From contig NZ_CP054931.1 in NCBI RefSeq assembly GCF_013364355.1, forward strand, positions 3,782,001-3,846,000: DNA of 64,000 nucleotides, in the 5' to 3' direction. The notes under the pieces were generated by a model that saw only the letters and a list, made by a program, of their open reading frames with translations, searched no databases and was not told the origin of the DNA. This document shows, piece after piece, positions 42,416 to 50,329 of the stretch (positions are counted from its first letter, which is position 1; each line of letters starts with the position of its first letter). The translations under genes were made by a program, and so were the position numbers. The DNA comes from Stenotrophomonas sp. NA06056. GTDB lineage: Bacteria > Pseudomonadota > Gammaproteobacteria > Xanthomonadales > Xanthomonadaceae.

Positions 42416-43678
42416 TCAACTTTCCTGCGGCAGGCCGGCCCATTGCCGCAGCAGGGTCCGCTCGGCCTGGTTCTGGCTCAGGTTCGCCGCCGAGGCAAAT
42501 GCGTCACGTGCATCCTGGTCCCGTCCCAGCTGCAGCAGCAGCTCACCCCGCACCACCATCAGCGGTGCATACCCCTGCAGTCGTGGCTCGTCCAGCAACG
42601 GCTGCAGCAGCGCCCACGCAGCGAACGCACCTTCGCTGCGCGACACCGCCACTACCCGGTTCAATGCCACCACCGGCGACGGCATCACCTGCAGCAACTG
42701 CGCATACAGTGCGGCGATCCGCGCCCAGTCGGTGTCTTCGGCGCGGCGCGCACTGGCATGGCAGAACGCGATCCGTGCCTGCAGCACGTAAGGATCATCG
42801 CCGCCCCCTGCGGACACCGCGCGCGTCAGTGCCTGCTGGCCGCGTTCGATCTGCAGCCAGTCCCACTGCGCCCGGTTCTGCTGGTCCAGCAGGATCGGCG
42901 CACCCTGCGCGTCCACGCGTGCCGCCGCACGCGACGCCTGCAGCTCCATCAGCGCCAGCAGACCGAGCACCGGGGGCACCGGCATCCGATGGGCCAGAAT
43001 GCGCGCCAACCGCAGCGCCTCGGCACACAGCGCCGGTCGCATCCAGTCATCGCCCGCACTGGCCGCATAGCCTTCGTTGAATACCAGGTAGATGGCCTCC
43101 AGCACCGATGCCAGTCGTTCCGGCAATGCGTCGGCACGCGGCACTTCGTAGGGCACCTGCTTCTGCGCCAACGTGCGCTTGGCACGCACGATGCGCTGGG
43201 CAATGGTCGGCTCCGGCTGCAGGAACGCGCGGGCGATCTCGATCGTGGTCAACCCACCCAGCAGGCGCAGGGTCAGCGCCACCCGCGCGTCGGCAGGCAG
43301 CACCGGATGGCAGGCCACGAACATCAGCCGCAGCAGGTCATCGCCGATGTCGTCTTCCAGCGCCTGGCTGTCGTCGGGCGCGGGTAATGCGGCCGGATGC
43401 AGTTCCTCTCCCCATTGCGCATGCTGCTGCGCCACCCGCTGGTGCTGGCGCAACACATCGATGGCACGGTTGCGCGCAGTGGTCATCAGCCAGGCTCCGG
43501 GATTGTCCGGGATGCCCTGCACCGGCCAGCGCTCCAGCGCGGCCAGCCAGGTGTCCTGGGCCAGCTCTTCGGCACGACCGACGTCGCCGCCGAGCAGGCG
43601 CGCCAGGCGCGCGATCAACACTGGCGATTCCATCCGCCAGAGGGTGTCCAGACGCTGACTCAGGGCGGGCTCGTGCAT
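42416..43678 (-). CDS. ECF42-type sigma factor with DUF6596 C-terminal domain
   Basis: A 420-residue sigma-70-family protein. Sigma region 2 (15-85: LGGDVGRAEELAQDTWLAAL, AWLMTTARNRAIDVLRQH) and region 4 (130-180: RLLGGLTTIEIARAFLQPEP, IAQRIVRAKRTL) are followed by a large DUF6596 extension (190-285: YLVFNEGYAASAGDDWM, RLARILAHRMP) and a TPR-like end. This architecture defines ECF42, which lacks an anti-sigma factor and travels with YCII (DGPF) genes; the neighbours are exactly that. The long C-terminal domain probably controls activity. It is fifth in a minus-strand operon starting at 45452. Confidence 0.93.
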   Translation of the reverse strand: MHEPALSQRLDTLWRMESPVLIARLARLLGGDVGRAEELAQDTWLAALERWPVQGIPDNPGAWLMTTARNRAIDVLRQHQRVAQQHAQWGEELHPAALPAPDDSQALEDDIGDDLLRLMFVACHPVLPADARVALTLRLLGGLTTIEIARAFLQPEPTIAQRIVRAKRTLAQKQVPYEVPRADALPERLASVLEAIYLVFNEGYAASAGDDWMRPALCAEALRLARILAHRMPVPPVLGLLALMELQASRAAARVDAQGAPILLDQQNRAQWDWLQIERGQQALTRAVSAGGGDDPYVLQARIAFCHASARRAEDTDWARIAALYAQLLQVMPSPVVALNRVVAVSRSEGAFAAWALLQPLLDEPRLQGYAPLMVVRGELLLQLGRDQDARDAFASAANLSQNQAERTLLRQWAGLPQES

Positions 43679-43723
43679 GCGCCGATCACAGCACGCAGGC
43701 CGGGCCCACACAAGCGCCGCAGC

Positions 43724-44080
43724 TCACGCTTCAACAATCGGCTTGAAGCCGCCCCAGAACATGCGTTTGGTATCGAACGGCATGTCCTTGGGGCCGATAT
43801 GCGCCAGCCGCGGATCCGCCATCACCTTCTTGTTGATGCGATCGCGCGCAGCACGCGAGCGGAACACCACGAAGGCCACGATCACCGTTTCGCCAGGCTT
43901 GAGCTTCACGGCCTGCGGGAACGAGGTCGATTTTCCGGGTTGCACGTCATCGGCCACGCATTCCATGTACTGCAGCGCGCCATGGTCCTTCCACACCGCG
44001 CCGGCCTTGCGGGCAAGGCGGCGGTAGGCCGCCACCTTGTCCTGCGGGCACGGCAGTACGTAGGCATCCACGTAAGCCAT
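43724..44080 (-). CDS. DUF1428 family protein
   Basis: A 118-residue protein with a dimeric alpha/beta barrel fold: MAYVDAYVLPCPQDKVAAYR, WKDHGALQYMECVADDVQPG, VIVAFVVFRSRAARDRINKK and GPKDMPFDTKRMFWGGFKPI are typical of DUF1428. Such proteins are common partners of ECF41/42 sigma factors and their role is unknown. It lies between the VOC genes and the sigma factor in the same operon, with 24- and 45-bp gaps. Confidence 0.9.
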   Translation of the reverse strand: MAYVDAYVLPCPQDKVAAYRRLARKAGAVWKDHGALQYMECVADDVQPGKSTSFPQAVKLKPGETVIVAFVVFRSRAARDRINKKVMADPRLAHIGPKDMPFDTKRMFWGGFKPIVEA

Positions 44081-44104
44081 GAGGGTTCTCCCTTGCGGCG
44101 GCCG

Positions 44105-44515
44105 TCAGCCCGGCTCGCCGTCCATGTGTGCGATTTCCCAGAGATGCCCATCCAGGTCCTGGAAGCCGCGCTGGTACATGAAGCCAAGGTCGCGCGCCGG
44201 CTGCGGTTCGCTGGCGCCTGCGGCCAGTGCCTTGTCCACCATCGCGTCCACCGCCGTGCGGCTGTCGGCCGACAGGCAGGTGATCACTTCGGTCTGCGTG
44301 TGCGCATCGGCGATGCCCTTGGTGGTGAACTGCTGGAAGAACGGCTTCACCAGCAGCATCACGAAGATGCTCTCGCTGATCACCATGCAGGCGGCGTTCT
44401 CATCAGTGAAGGCCGGGTTGAAGCTGTAGCCCAGCGCGGCGAAGAACGCCTTGGCTTTTTCCAGATCCTGCACGGGCAGGTTGACGAAGATCATCTGCGG
44501 TTGCGGCGTGCTCAT
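44105..44515 (-). CDS. VOC/glyoxalase-family protein
   Basis: A 136-residue protein of the vicinal oxygen chelate fold. MIFVNLPVQDLEKAKAFFAA and the C-terminal GFMYQRGFQDLDGHLWEIAH (with the EI(A)H metal residue) are the standard halves. The substrate is unknown. It belongs to the ECF42/YCII operon, where VOC proteins are frequent; these may detoxify or sense small reactive molecules. Confidence 0.88.
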   Translation of the reverse strand: MSTPQPQMIFVNLPVQDLEKAKAFFAALGYSFNPAFTDENAACMVISESIFVMLLVKPFFQQFTTKGIADAHTQTEVITCLSADSRTAVDAMVDKALAAGASEPQPARDLGFMYQRGFQDLDGHLWEIAHMDGEPG

Positions 44516-44548
44516 CGGTGCGGTTCCTTGCGGTAGAGGGAAAGAGAA

Positions 44549-44971
44549 TCAGGGCTGCTTCATGCAGTTGACCATCCACGGCTTGCCGTAGCGGTCGGTC
44601 AACATGCCCCAGCGATGGGCCCAGAAGGTTTCGGCGATCGGCATCTGTACCTGGCCACCTTCGGCCAGTGCCGCGAACACGCGTTCGGCCTCTTCGATGC
44701 TGTCCACGTCGACGTTGATGGTGGTCGAGCCACCCTCGCCGCCGCCGGGACCATCGGCCGCCATCACGATGGCGTTGCCGATCTCCAGCTGGCTGTGCGC
44801 GACGTGGTCGAGAGTTTCCGGCGGCATCTCGTTGCAGCCCGGCGAGCCGTCGGACGGCGGCATGTCGCGGTACTTCATTTCCGACGTGACCTGCCCGCCG
44901 AGCGCCTTGGCATAGAACGCCATTGCGTCGTGGGCCTGGCCGCTGAAGCCGAGGAAGGGAATCAGTTTCAT
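44549..44971 (-). CDS. PhnB-like VOC-family protein
   Basis: A 140-residue protein of the VOC superfamily, PhnB/YjdN branch: MKLIPFLGFSGQAHDAMAFY, ALGGQVTSEMKYRDMP, GGSTTINVDVDSIEEAERVF and TFWAHRWGMLTDRYGKPWMV are its hallmarks. Biochemical function of PhnB-like proteins is not settled. It is second in the operon between the YCII gene (68-bp gap) and the other VOC gene (33-bp gap). Confidence 0.9.
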   Translation of the reverse strand: MKLIPFLGFSGQAHDAMAFYAKALGGQVTSEMKYRDMPPSDGSPGCNEMPPETLDHVAHSQLEIGNAIVMAADGPGGGEGGSTTINVDVDSIEEAERVFAALAEGGQVQMPIAETFWAHRWGMLTDRYGKPWMVNCMKQP

Positions 44972-45002
44972 GGGAATGCTCCGTTGTACGTTTCAGGGCG
45001 GC

Positions 45003-45026
45003 AGCGCCGGGCCATGCCCGGCGGGG
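45003..45026. repeat. SMAG-like palindrome in the ECF42 operon
   Basis: A cagcgccgggc-cat-gcccggcgg stem lies in the 67-bp gap between the YCII and PhnB-like genes. It is of the same gccgggc variant as at 19425 and 35085 but lacks a clear GTAG end. It might attenuate transcription after the first gene of the operon. Confidence 0.6.
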
Positions 45027-45038
45027 AAATGGATCGGA

Positions 45039-45452
45039 TCAACCTTCCAGCTGTGCACGCAGACGCTGTTCCTGCTGCTGTAAGTCGGGGGTGAAGGCTT
45101 CACCGAAGTCTTCGGCGGTGATCAGGGGACGCAGTTCCAGCGTGCCGCCACTGCCGAACGGCGCGCGGCTGGCCCACTCGACGGCTTCCTCCAGCGAACG
45201 CACCTCCCACAGCCAGAAGCCGGCGATCTGCTCGCCGGCCGGGCCGAACGGGCCGGCCTCGACCCTGGGCGCGCCGCTGCCGAAATGAATACGCCGGCCA
45301 CGCTGGGTGGCATGCAGGCCTTCCCCGGCGAGCATGATGCCGGCGGCCACCAGTTGTTCGTTGTAGGCGCCCATGGCGGCCAGTTCCTGCTCGCTGGGCA
45401 GGCGTCCGGCTTCGGAATCGGCGTTGGCTTTGACGATCACCATCACTTTCAT
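45039..45452 (-). CDS. YCII (DGPF-related) family protein
   Basis: A 137-residue protein with the YCII fold: MKVMVIVKANADSEAGRLPS, LVAAGIMLAGEGLHATQRGR, the GPFG(P)AGEQIAGFWLWEV segment and the WASRAPFGSGGTLELRPL end. The family motif DGPF is present only as AGPF. YCII proteins are hallmark partners of ECF42 sigma factors; some are thought to be small enzymes or ligand-binding proteins. It is the first gene of the five-gene operon and lies downstream of a TGTCGA-N17-CGT element. Confidence 0.9.
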   Translation of the reverse strand: MKVMVIVKANADSEAGRLPSEQELAAMGAYNEQLVAAGIMLAGEGLHATQRGRRIHFGSGAPRVEAGPFGPAGEQIAGFWLWEVRSLEEAVEWASRAPFGSGGTLELRPLITAEDFGEAFTPDLQQQEQRLRAQLEG

Positions 45453-45494
45453 TGCGGTCTCCGCTGGGCTGCGGGTGCGTGCCCTTCCCTCATA

Positions 45495-45522
45495 CAACGA
45501 ACCACGGTCGCGGGAATCGACA
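45495..45522 (-). promoter_or_regulatory. Candidate ECF42-dependent promoter of the YCII/VOC/sigma operon
   Basis: On the minus strand TGTCGA (45522-45517) is followed after 17 nt by CGTTG (45499-45495). The reported ECF42 consensus is TGTCGA in the -35 region with a CGA/CGT-type -10 element at this spacing. It lies 43-70 bp upstream of the first start codon, giving a leader of reasonable length, and implies that the sigma factor activates its own operon. Confidence 0.65.
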
Positions 45523-45624
45523 GGTTCTTGGAAATTATTTTTGTCGCGGAAGGCGCGCCTTCGGCGGGGATCGGCGAACGGCGAGGCCCCTCCGTGGTGG
45601 AAGCTCAGGCATGGGGCTGGGGGT

Positions 45625-45730
45625 TGGCCGGGTGGGTAGACGGGTCGGGGGACGCCGTAAACCCATCCCTGGGGGCTTGGCCGCGGCATCCATGCCGCGG
45701 ACACCCCCGCCCCGCCTACCCACCCGGCCA
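45625..45730. repeat. Long-hairpin element, copy C (52-nt core)
   Basis: Arms 45625-45651 and 45704-45730 (27 nt; tggccgggtgggtagacggg and its near complement) pair with two mismatches. The 52-nt core (45652-45703) has the inner palindrome CGCGGCAT-CC-ATGCCGCG, in which one base pair is swapped relative to copies A, B, D and E. The right flank has the acggacag and ccaccacggg motifs and a purine tract. Confidence 0.82.
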
Positions 45731-45897
45731 CGGACAGGTTCCTGTCTCCGATCCACCACGGGAAGATCAAGAAAAAAGGCAGAAGCAACAGCAACAGCAA
45801 AAGCGGTCGGCTGGCTGCCTTGGCTTTACGAGCGAAGCGACCCGCTTTTGCCCTTGTTTATGATTTCCCGTGGTGGACGCCGCAGGAACCTGTCCGT

Positions 45898-46001
45898 GGC
45901 CGGGCGGGTGGGCTGCGCAGGGGCGTAAGCGCCATGGATGGCGCGCCCGAGCCTACAGGGACGTATTCACGGCGTCCCCTGCGCAGCCCACCCGCCCGGC
46001 C
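45898..46001. repeat. Long-hairpin element, copy D (52-nt core, inverted)
   Basis: Perfect 26-bp arms 45898-45923 and 45976-46001 (ggccgggcgggtgggctgcg... and complement) enclose 52 nt (45924-45975), which read as the reverse complement of the copy B core. Compared with copy B the stem differs by one base in each arm (tgtgc/gcaca against tgcgc/gcgca), a compensatory change. Confidence 0.88.
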
Positions 46002-46166
46002 AACCCACAGAGATGCAGCTCTTCACGACCAACCGCCACCGCGGAGGGGCTCCGCCGTTCGCCGATCCCCGCCGCAGGCGCGCTCTCCGCTCTGCCTTTC
46101 GCAGTGCAGCATGCCCACGCGCAAACCTGCGCCATCATGGGCACCCGCCCCCGCCAGGACTCCGCC

Positions 46167-46574
46167 ATGCAGCAGTACCTGCTCCTGATCTACATCGACC
46201 CGTCGCTGCTGCGCACGCTGCCCATCGACGACTTCAATACGTTGATGCGCGACTGCCTCGCCCACGCCGACAAACTGCAGGCCGAGGGCACGCTGCTGGC
46301 TGCGCAGAAACTGCAGCCGATCGAATCGGCGCAGACCCTGCGCGTGCGCGATGGCCACAGCCGTGTACTCGATGGTCCCTTCGCCGAAACCCGCGAACTG
46401 CTGGCCGGCTTCAACCTGATCGTCGCCCGCGACCGCGATGAGGCCATGCGTATCGCCCAAGGATTCCCATGGGCCCGCTTCGGCAGCATCGAGGTGCGGC
46501 CGCTGGAAGACATGGACGCCGAGCGCGAACGCTGCGGCGCCCCTGCTGCGGCTATGGCAGCAGCCGTACCCTGA
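46167..46574 (+). CDS. YCII/DGPF-family protein (second copy)
   Basis: A 135-residue YCII protein with an intact DGPF motif: MQQYLLLIYIDPSLLRTLPI, LQPIESAQTLRVRDGHSRVL then DGPFAETRELLAGFNLI, and IAQGFPWARFGSIEVRPL. It is divergent from the ECF42 operon, across the large inverted repeat, and no TGTCGA promoter element was found in front of it. It may be a stand-alone paralogue of the 45039 gene. The start at 46167 gives the family N-terminus; the 3' end overlaps the convergent NHL/M23 gene by 23 nt. Confidence 0.9.
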   Translation: MQQYLLLIYIDPSLLRTLPIDDFNTLMRDCLAHADKLQAEGTLLAAQKLQPIESAQTLRVRDGHSRVLDGPFAETRELLAGFNLIVARDRDEAMRIAQGFPWARFGSIEVRPLEDMDAERERCGAPAAAMAAAVP

Positions 46575-48660
46575 TCTCGCGCGGACCTACGCCTTCGTTG
46601 CCGCTGTAATCGCGTGCACTGGCACGCACGATGTACTCGCCCGGCGGCAACGCCGCCGGCTGCCAGCGGCCGGTTTCCATCAGGCCATCGCGCACGGTGT
46701 TGGTCACCAGATAACGGAAGCGGGTGACTGCGCTGCCATGCACGGTGATGCCACTGTCCGGCGCATAAGCCACTTTCACCGCCTGCTTCTGCGGTGGCAT
46801 GCGGTTGAAGACGATGTTCCAGCGCGGTTGCTCGTAGCCCTGCAGCGGCTGCCCGGCGGCATCCAGGATCTGGTAGCCCACCTGGTATGGCCCCAACCGG
46901 CGACGCGGCAGGTTGTTGTCCACCTGGTCCCAGGCTTCCACCACGATCTGCACGCCACGTCCCTGCCGGGCCAGCATCACTACACCGTCGCTGCCGGCGG
47001 TCAGTGGCTGGTCGTTGTCATCCAGCAGCGCCACATCGGTGATGCGCGGCGCGAAGCGATCGGCATAGTTCTTGAACCCCAACGCCACCGCATTGGTCTC
47101 GAAACCGCCATTGCCCACGGCCAGGTGCACATGCGCCTGGTTGTTGATGCTGCCCAGGCGGTCGCCTACGTGGATGCGCGTGCCACGCCGCACGCGGATG
47201 CGCTCCAGCGTGCCGTCTTCGGCATACAGCGGTTGCCAGCGCGCGTCGAACGGTTCGCCGCGTGGCGTACGACCGACGCGCATATGGATGTACTTCAACC
47301 GGTCCACGGCCAATCCCTCCGCTTGCCCACCCAGGCTCCAGGCGGCAATCGGGCTGCTGATCTTGCCCTCGGCAATCGCCAGCACGGTCTGGCCCACATC
47401 GCCGCGCACGTCGAAGCCACCGTGCAGGTGGTGGCGGCTCTCGCCCTGGAAGGTGCCGCGCACCTCACCGAGCGTGCCGACCACTTCGTGCCAGCCGTCC
47501 TGTGGTGCCAGCGGCCAGCGCCCACCACTGTCCGGCAGCGCCGCATCGGAGGCCGGGCCCACCAGCGCCGGTGCGGGCAGTTCCCCCACTGGCAGCGGGC
47601 GCAGGCGATGCAGTCGATAGCCCGCGGAGTCGGCCACCAGCAGGGCGCCGTCGGCTTCCACGGCCAGGCCACTGGGACGCGCCAACCGTGGCAGGCGGTC
47701 ATTGCCCAGCAACGCCAGTTGATGGCCCTGCGGCGTCACCTGCACGATGCGCCCGTCCAGGTCACCTACATACAGCACACCGTCATGGGTGGTGGCCAAT
47801 GACAGCGGACCGTTGATGACCTCACCCTTGCCGACCGCGGTGCTGACCGTGCCATCGGCGCCGACACGACGGATCGCATTGTTGAACAGGTCGGCCACCA
47901 GCAGCGCGCCGTGCGCATCGAAGGCGAGCGCAACGGGCGTATCGAAGCGGGCATCAACACCCGGTGCGTCGACGAAGCCCGGGCGGTCGCCGCCGGCCAG
48001 CGTACGCACGTTGCCATCGGTACCGATCACGCGGATGCGGTCGTTCCAGGTATCGGCCACGTAGACCTGTCCCTGCGCATCCACGGCGATGCCCATCGGT
48101 CCATCGAAACGCGCCTGTGCGGCGGGACCATCGGCGAAGCCCTGCTGGCCACCGGCCAGCGTCGTCACTTGGCCATCGGTGCTGATGCGCCGGACCGCAT
48201 GATTGCCGGTGTCGGCCACATACAGATTGCCCTGTGCATCGGCGGCAATGCCCGAGGGTGTGTTGAAACTCGCCTGCAGCGCAGGTCCGTCAACACGTCC
48301 CTCGCCCTGCCCCGCCACCGTTTCGACACGCCCATCGGCCAGGCGGCGGCGGATGCGGTTGTTGTCACCGGCATCGGTGAAGTAAACGCTGCCATCGGCA
48401 GTGCCCAGCAGCGCATAGGGATCGGCGAAGCGTGCCTGCGCCGAGGCGCCATCGCGATCACCCGGATGACCGTCGCCGGCCAGCAGCTCGATCTGTGCGG
48501 TCCACGCCAGCGGTGTCGGTACAGGGCCCGCCGGCACCTGCGGGCCGGAAGCGGGGAATTCCCACCAGGTTGCCGCCAGGGCGACTGCCGTTGCCACCAC
48601 CACCGCACCCACCGCCATCCCTTGCCACCGCGCCATCGTCCCGTTTGCCTGTGCTTGCAT
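46552..48660 (-). CDS. Membrane-anchored NHL-repeat propeller fused to an M23 peptidase domain
   Basis: A 702-residue protein. An N-terminal membrane helix (GMAVGAVVVATAVALAATWW, about 14-33) places the rest in the periplasm. Residues 50-350 hold five to six NHL repeats (FNTPSGIAADAQGNLYVADT and variants), a beta-propeller. Residues 395-530 carry LytM/M23 features: HLHGGFDVRGDVG (H..D zinc ligands) and NNQAHVHLAVG (HxH). The C-terminal 170 residues are beta-rich (IVVEAWDQVDNNLPRRRLGP). M23 domains cleave peptidoglycan cross-bridges; with all metal residues kept, this may be an active, propeller-targeted hydrolase. Start at 48660. Confidence 0.85.
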   Translation of the reverse strand: MQAQANGTMARWQGMAVGAVVVATAVALAATWWEFPASGPQVPAGPVPTPLAWTAQIELLAGDGHPGDRDGASAQARFADPYALLGTADGSVYFTDAGDNNRIRRRLADGRVETVAGQGEGRVDGPALQASFNTPSGIAADAQGNLYVADTGNHAVRRISTDGQVTTLAGGQQGFADGPAAQARFDGPMGIAVDAQGQVYVADTWNDRIRVIGTDGNVRTLAGGDRPGFVDAPGVDARFDTPVALAFDAHGALLVADLFNNAIRRVGADGTVSTAVGKGEVINGPLSLATTHDGVLYVGDLDGRIVQVTPQGHQLALLGNDRLPRLARPSGLAVEADGALLVADSAGYRLHRLRPLPVGELPAPALVGPASDAALPDSGGRWPLAPQDGWHEVVGTLGEVRGTFQGESRHHLHGGFDVRGDVGQTVLAIAEGKISSPIAAWSLGGQAEGLAVDRLKYIHMRVGRTPRGEPFDARWQPLYAEDGTLERIRVRRGTRIHVGDRLGSINNQAHVHLAVGNGGFETNAVALGFKNYADRFAPRITDVALLDDNDQPLTAGSDGVVMLARQGRGVQIVVEAWDQVDNNLPRRRLGPYQVGYQILDAAGQPLQGYEQPRWNIVFNRMPPQKQAVKVAYAPDSGITVHGSAVTRFRYLVTNTVRDGLMETGRWQPAALPPGEYIVRASARDYSGNEGVGPREIRVRLLP

Positions 48661-48786
48661 GAAGAGGCACGAACGATAATCGCTGCGCCCGTGCAGCGCC
48701 ATGGCCGATGGTCAGGGCCCTTTCACAACGCTTGTCCTGCGCAGCCACAGCGGGTTCAATGTCCGCTCCATGGACGGAGGTCTACC

Positions 48787-50322
48787 ATGCCCCGCTGTAC
48801 CCCACTCTTCCTGCTGCTGTTTACCGCCCTGGCCAGCGCCAGCGCGTCGGCGAACGTGCCGCGCACATCCACTTCCCCTTCGCAGCCTGCGGCCGATGTG
48901 ACGATGGACGCTGCGCATGCGGCGTACGCGCAGCAGTGGGATACGGCCATCGAGCAGTCCAGCAGTGGCAATACACTGGCCGCGTTGATCGCCATGGAAC
49001 GGCTGATGGAGAGCCCGCTGCTGGCAGATTTCGACGCCGAGCGCCGCGGCCGCGCCGCGCATTTCGCCGGTTGGACGGCAGCCAGGCAGAAGCAGCCCGC
49101 ACTGGCGCGGCGCTATCTGCAGCAGGCACTGCAGGCATTGCCGGGCGATGCACAGATCCTGGCCACGCTGGTGTCGATGGACCTCAACGATGACCAGCCG
49201 GCACTGGCGGTCGAGCATCTGACACAGGCGCTGGCGCGTGCCAACGGCCCGCTGCCGATCGACCATCACGTCATCAGCTACCTGCAGCACCACCTGCGCG
49301 AACAGCCTGTGCAACGCATGGCGCTGCTGCAGGCGCTGTTCGACAACGGGTGGAAGAGTGGCGGCATCGAACCCACCGGGCTGTGGTTGGCGCTGGCCAC
49401 GCTGCAGGCCGACAACGGTCGCGGCGATGCCATACCGGCCACGCTGGCCCGCATCGACAGTCCGGGCGAAATCATCCGCCTGCGCAGCGACAAGCGCTTC
49501 GACCGTTACGTGGACCGCACCGATGCACGCTTCGATCCGGTCAAGGCCGCGCAGGCCCATCTGGACGCCCTGCGCGTCTCCGGCCTGCTCGATCGCGACC
49601 TGGATGCACGCTTGGTGGATTTCAGCAGCACGCTGCTGATGCTGGATCGCAACGAGGAAGTGCTGGCGCTGACCAATGATCTGGCCGAAGCCGTCGCGGA
49701 AGGACAATCGCCATCCGCCGCCAAAGCAGAGTGGTTGGGGTGGTTGCTCAACAGCCGCATCGGCGCGCTGCGTCGCTTGGGGCGCACCGACGAAGCGCTG
49801 GCGACGGCAAAGCTTGCCGCCCGCATCGGCGCTCTCGGGCCCGATGGCCTGGAGCACCAGATGAACCTGGCCTTCGTACTCAACTCACTTGGCCAGACAC
49901 AGGAAGCAGGCGCGGTGATGGACACATTGACCGAACTGAGCGGCTACGGCCAGGCCGCACAGGCCTTGATCCAGTTCGCCGCTGCGCGCCAACGCGGTGA
50001 TGCCAGCGCTGCCGCCGCGGCACGTGCGGTCATCGTCGCCCAGCGCCAGGACGCGCGCCTGTTCTACCGCGAGATGCTGCTGGAGGAAGGCGATCTGGAT
50101 GCTGCCGCAGCGGTGCTGATCGAGCAGCTGCGCTCGCCGCTGGAACGCAGCGACGCGCTCGCCAGCCTGCAGGACATGCGCGTGTATCCCTCGTTGGCGG
50201 GCGATGTGCGCATTGATGCCGCCTGGCGCGAACTCAAGCAGCGTGCCGACGTGCAGGCCGAAGTGGCGCGCGTCGGTCGCATCGAGCGTTACGACCTGGT
50301 GGGCAGCACCACATCGCGCTGA
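48787..50322 (+). CDS. Exported TPR-repeat protein
   Basis: A 511-residue protein with a signal peptide (MPRCTPLFLLLFTALASASA, cleaved near ASANVP). The rest is helical repeat, with TPR-like units such as AALIAMERLMESPLLADFDA, ALARRYLQQALQALPGDAQI, ALAVEHLTQALARANGPLP, RIGALRRLGRTDEALATAKL and MNLAFVLNSLGQTQEAGAVM. It is probably a periplasmic scaffold or interaction protein. The start at 48787 follows an acggaggtctacc site, and the frame upstream overlaps another gene. It is divergent from the NHL/M23 gene (126-bp spacer). Confidence 0.83.
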   Translation: MPRCTPLFLLLFTALASASASANVPRTSTSPSQPAADVTMDAAHAAYAQQWDTAIEQSSSGNTLAALIAMERLMESPLLADFDAERRGRAAHFAGWTAARQKQPALARRYLQQALQALPGDAQILATLVSMDLNDDQPALAVEHLTQALARANGPLPIDHHVISYLQHHLREQPVQRMALLQALFDNGWKSGGIEPTGLWLALATLQADNGRGDAIPATLARIDSPGEIIRLRSDKRFDRYVDRTDARFDPVKAAQAHLDALRVSGLLDRDLDARLVDFSSTLLMLDRNEEVLALTNDLAEAVAEGQSPSAAKAEWLGWLLNSRIGALRRLGRTDEALATAKLAARIGALGPDGLEHQMNLAFVLNSLGQTQEAGAVMDTLTELSGYGQAAQALIQFAAARQRGDASAAAAARAVIVAQRQDARLFYREMLLEEGDLDAAAAVLIEQLRSPLERSDALASLQDMRVYPSLAGDVRIDAAWRELKQRADVQAEVARVGRIERYDLVGSTTSR

Positions 50323-50329
50323 GCGCGGG

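Larger units (their letters stand above)
45551..46085. repeat. ~535-bp inverted repeat made of two head-to-head long-hairpin elements
   Basis: The left end (cggcggggatcggcgaacgg, about 45562-45581) is matched in reverse by cgccgttcgccgatccccgc near 46052-46074. Further inside, cggacaggttcctg (45731-45744) pairs with caggaacctgtccg (45883-45896), and aaaagcgg with ccgctttt near the centre. The repeat contains hairpin copies C and D in opposite orientation and fills the space between the two divergent YCII genes. The stretch 45453-46166 has no gene. Confidence 0.85.

Noticed and set aside
47911..48786. N-terminal extension of the TPR protein frame (about 290 codons upstream of 48787)
   Set aside because: It runs antisense through the NHL/M23 gene; a signal peptide and a good ribosome site are at 48787.
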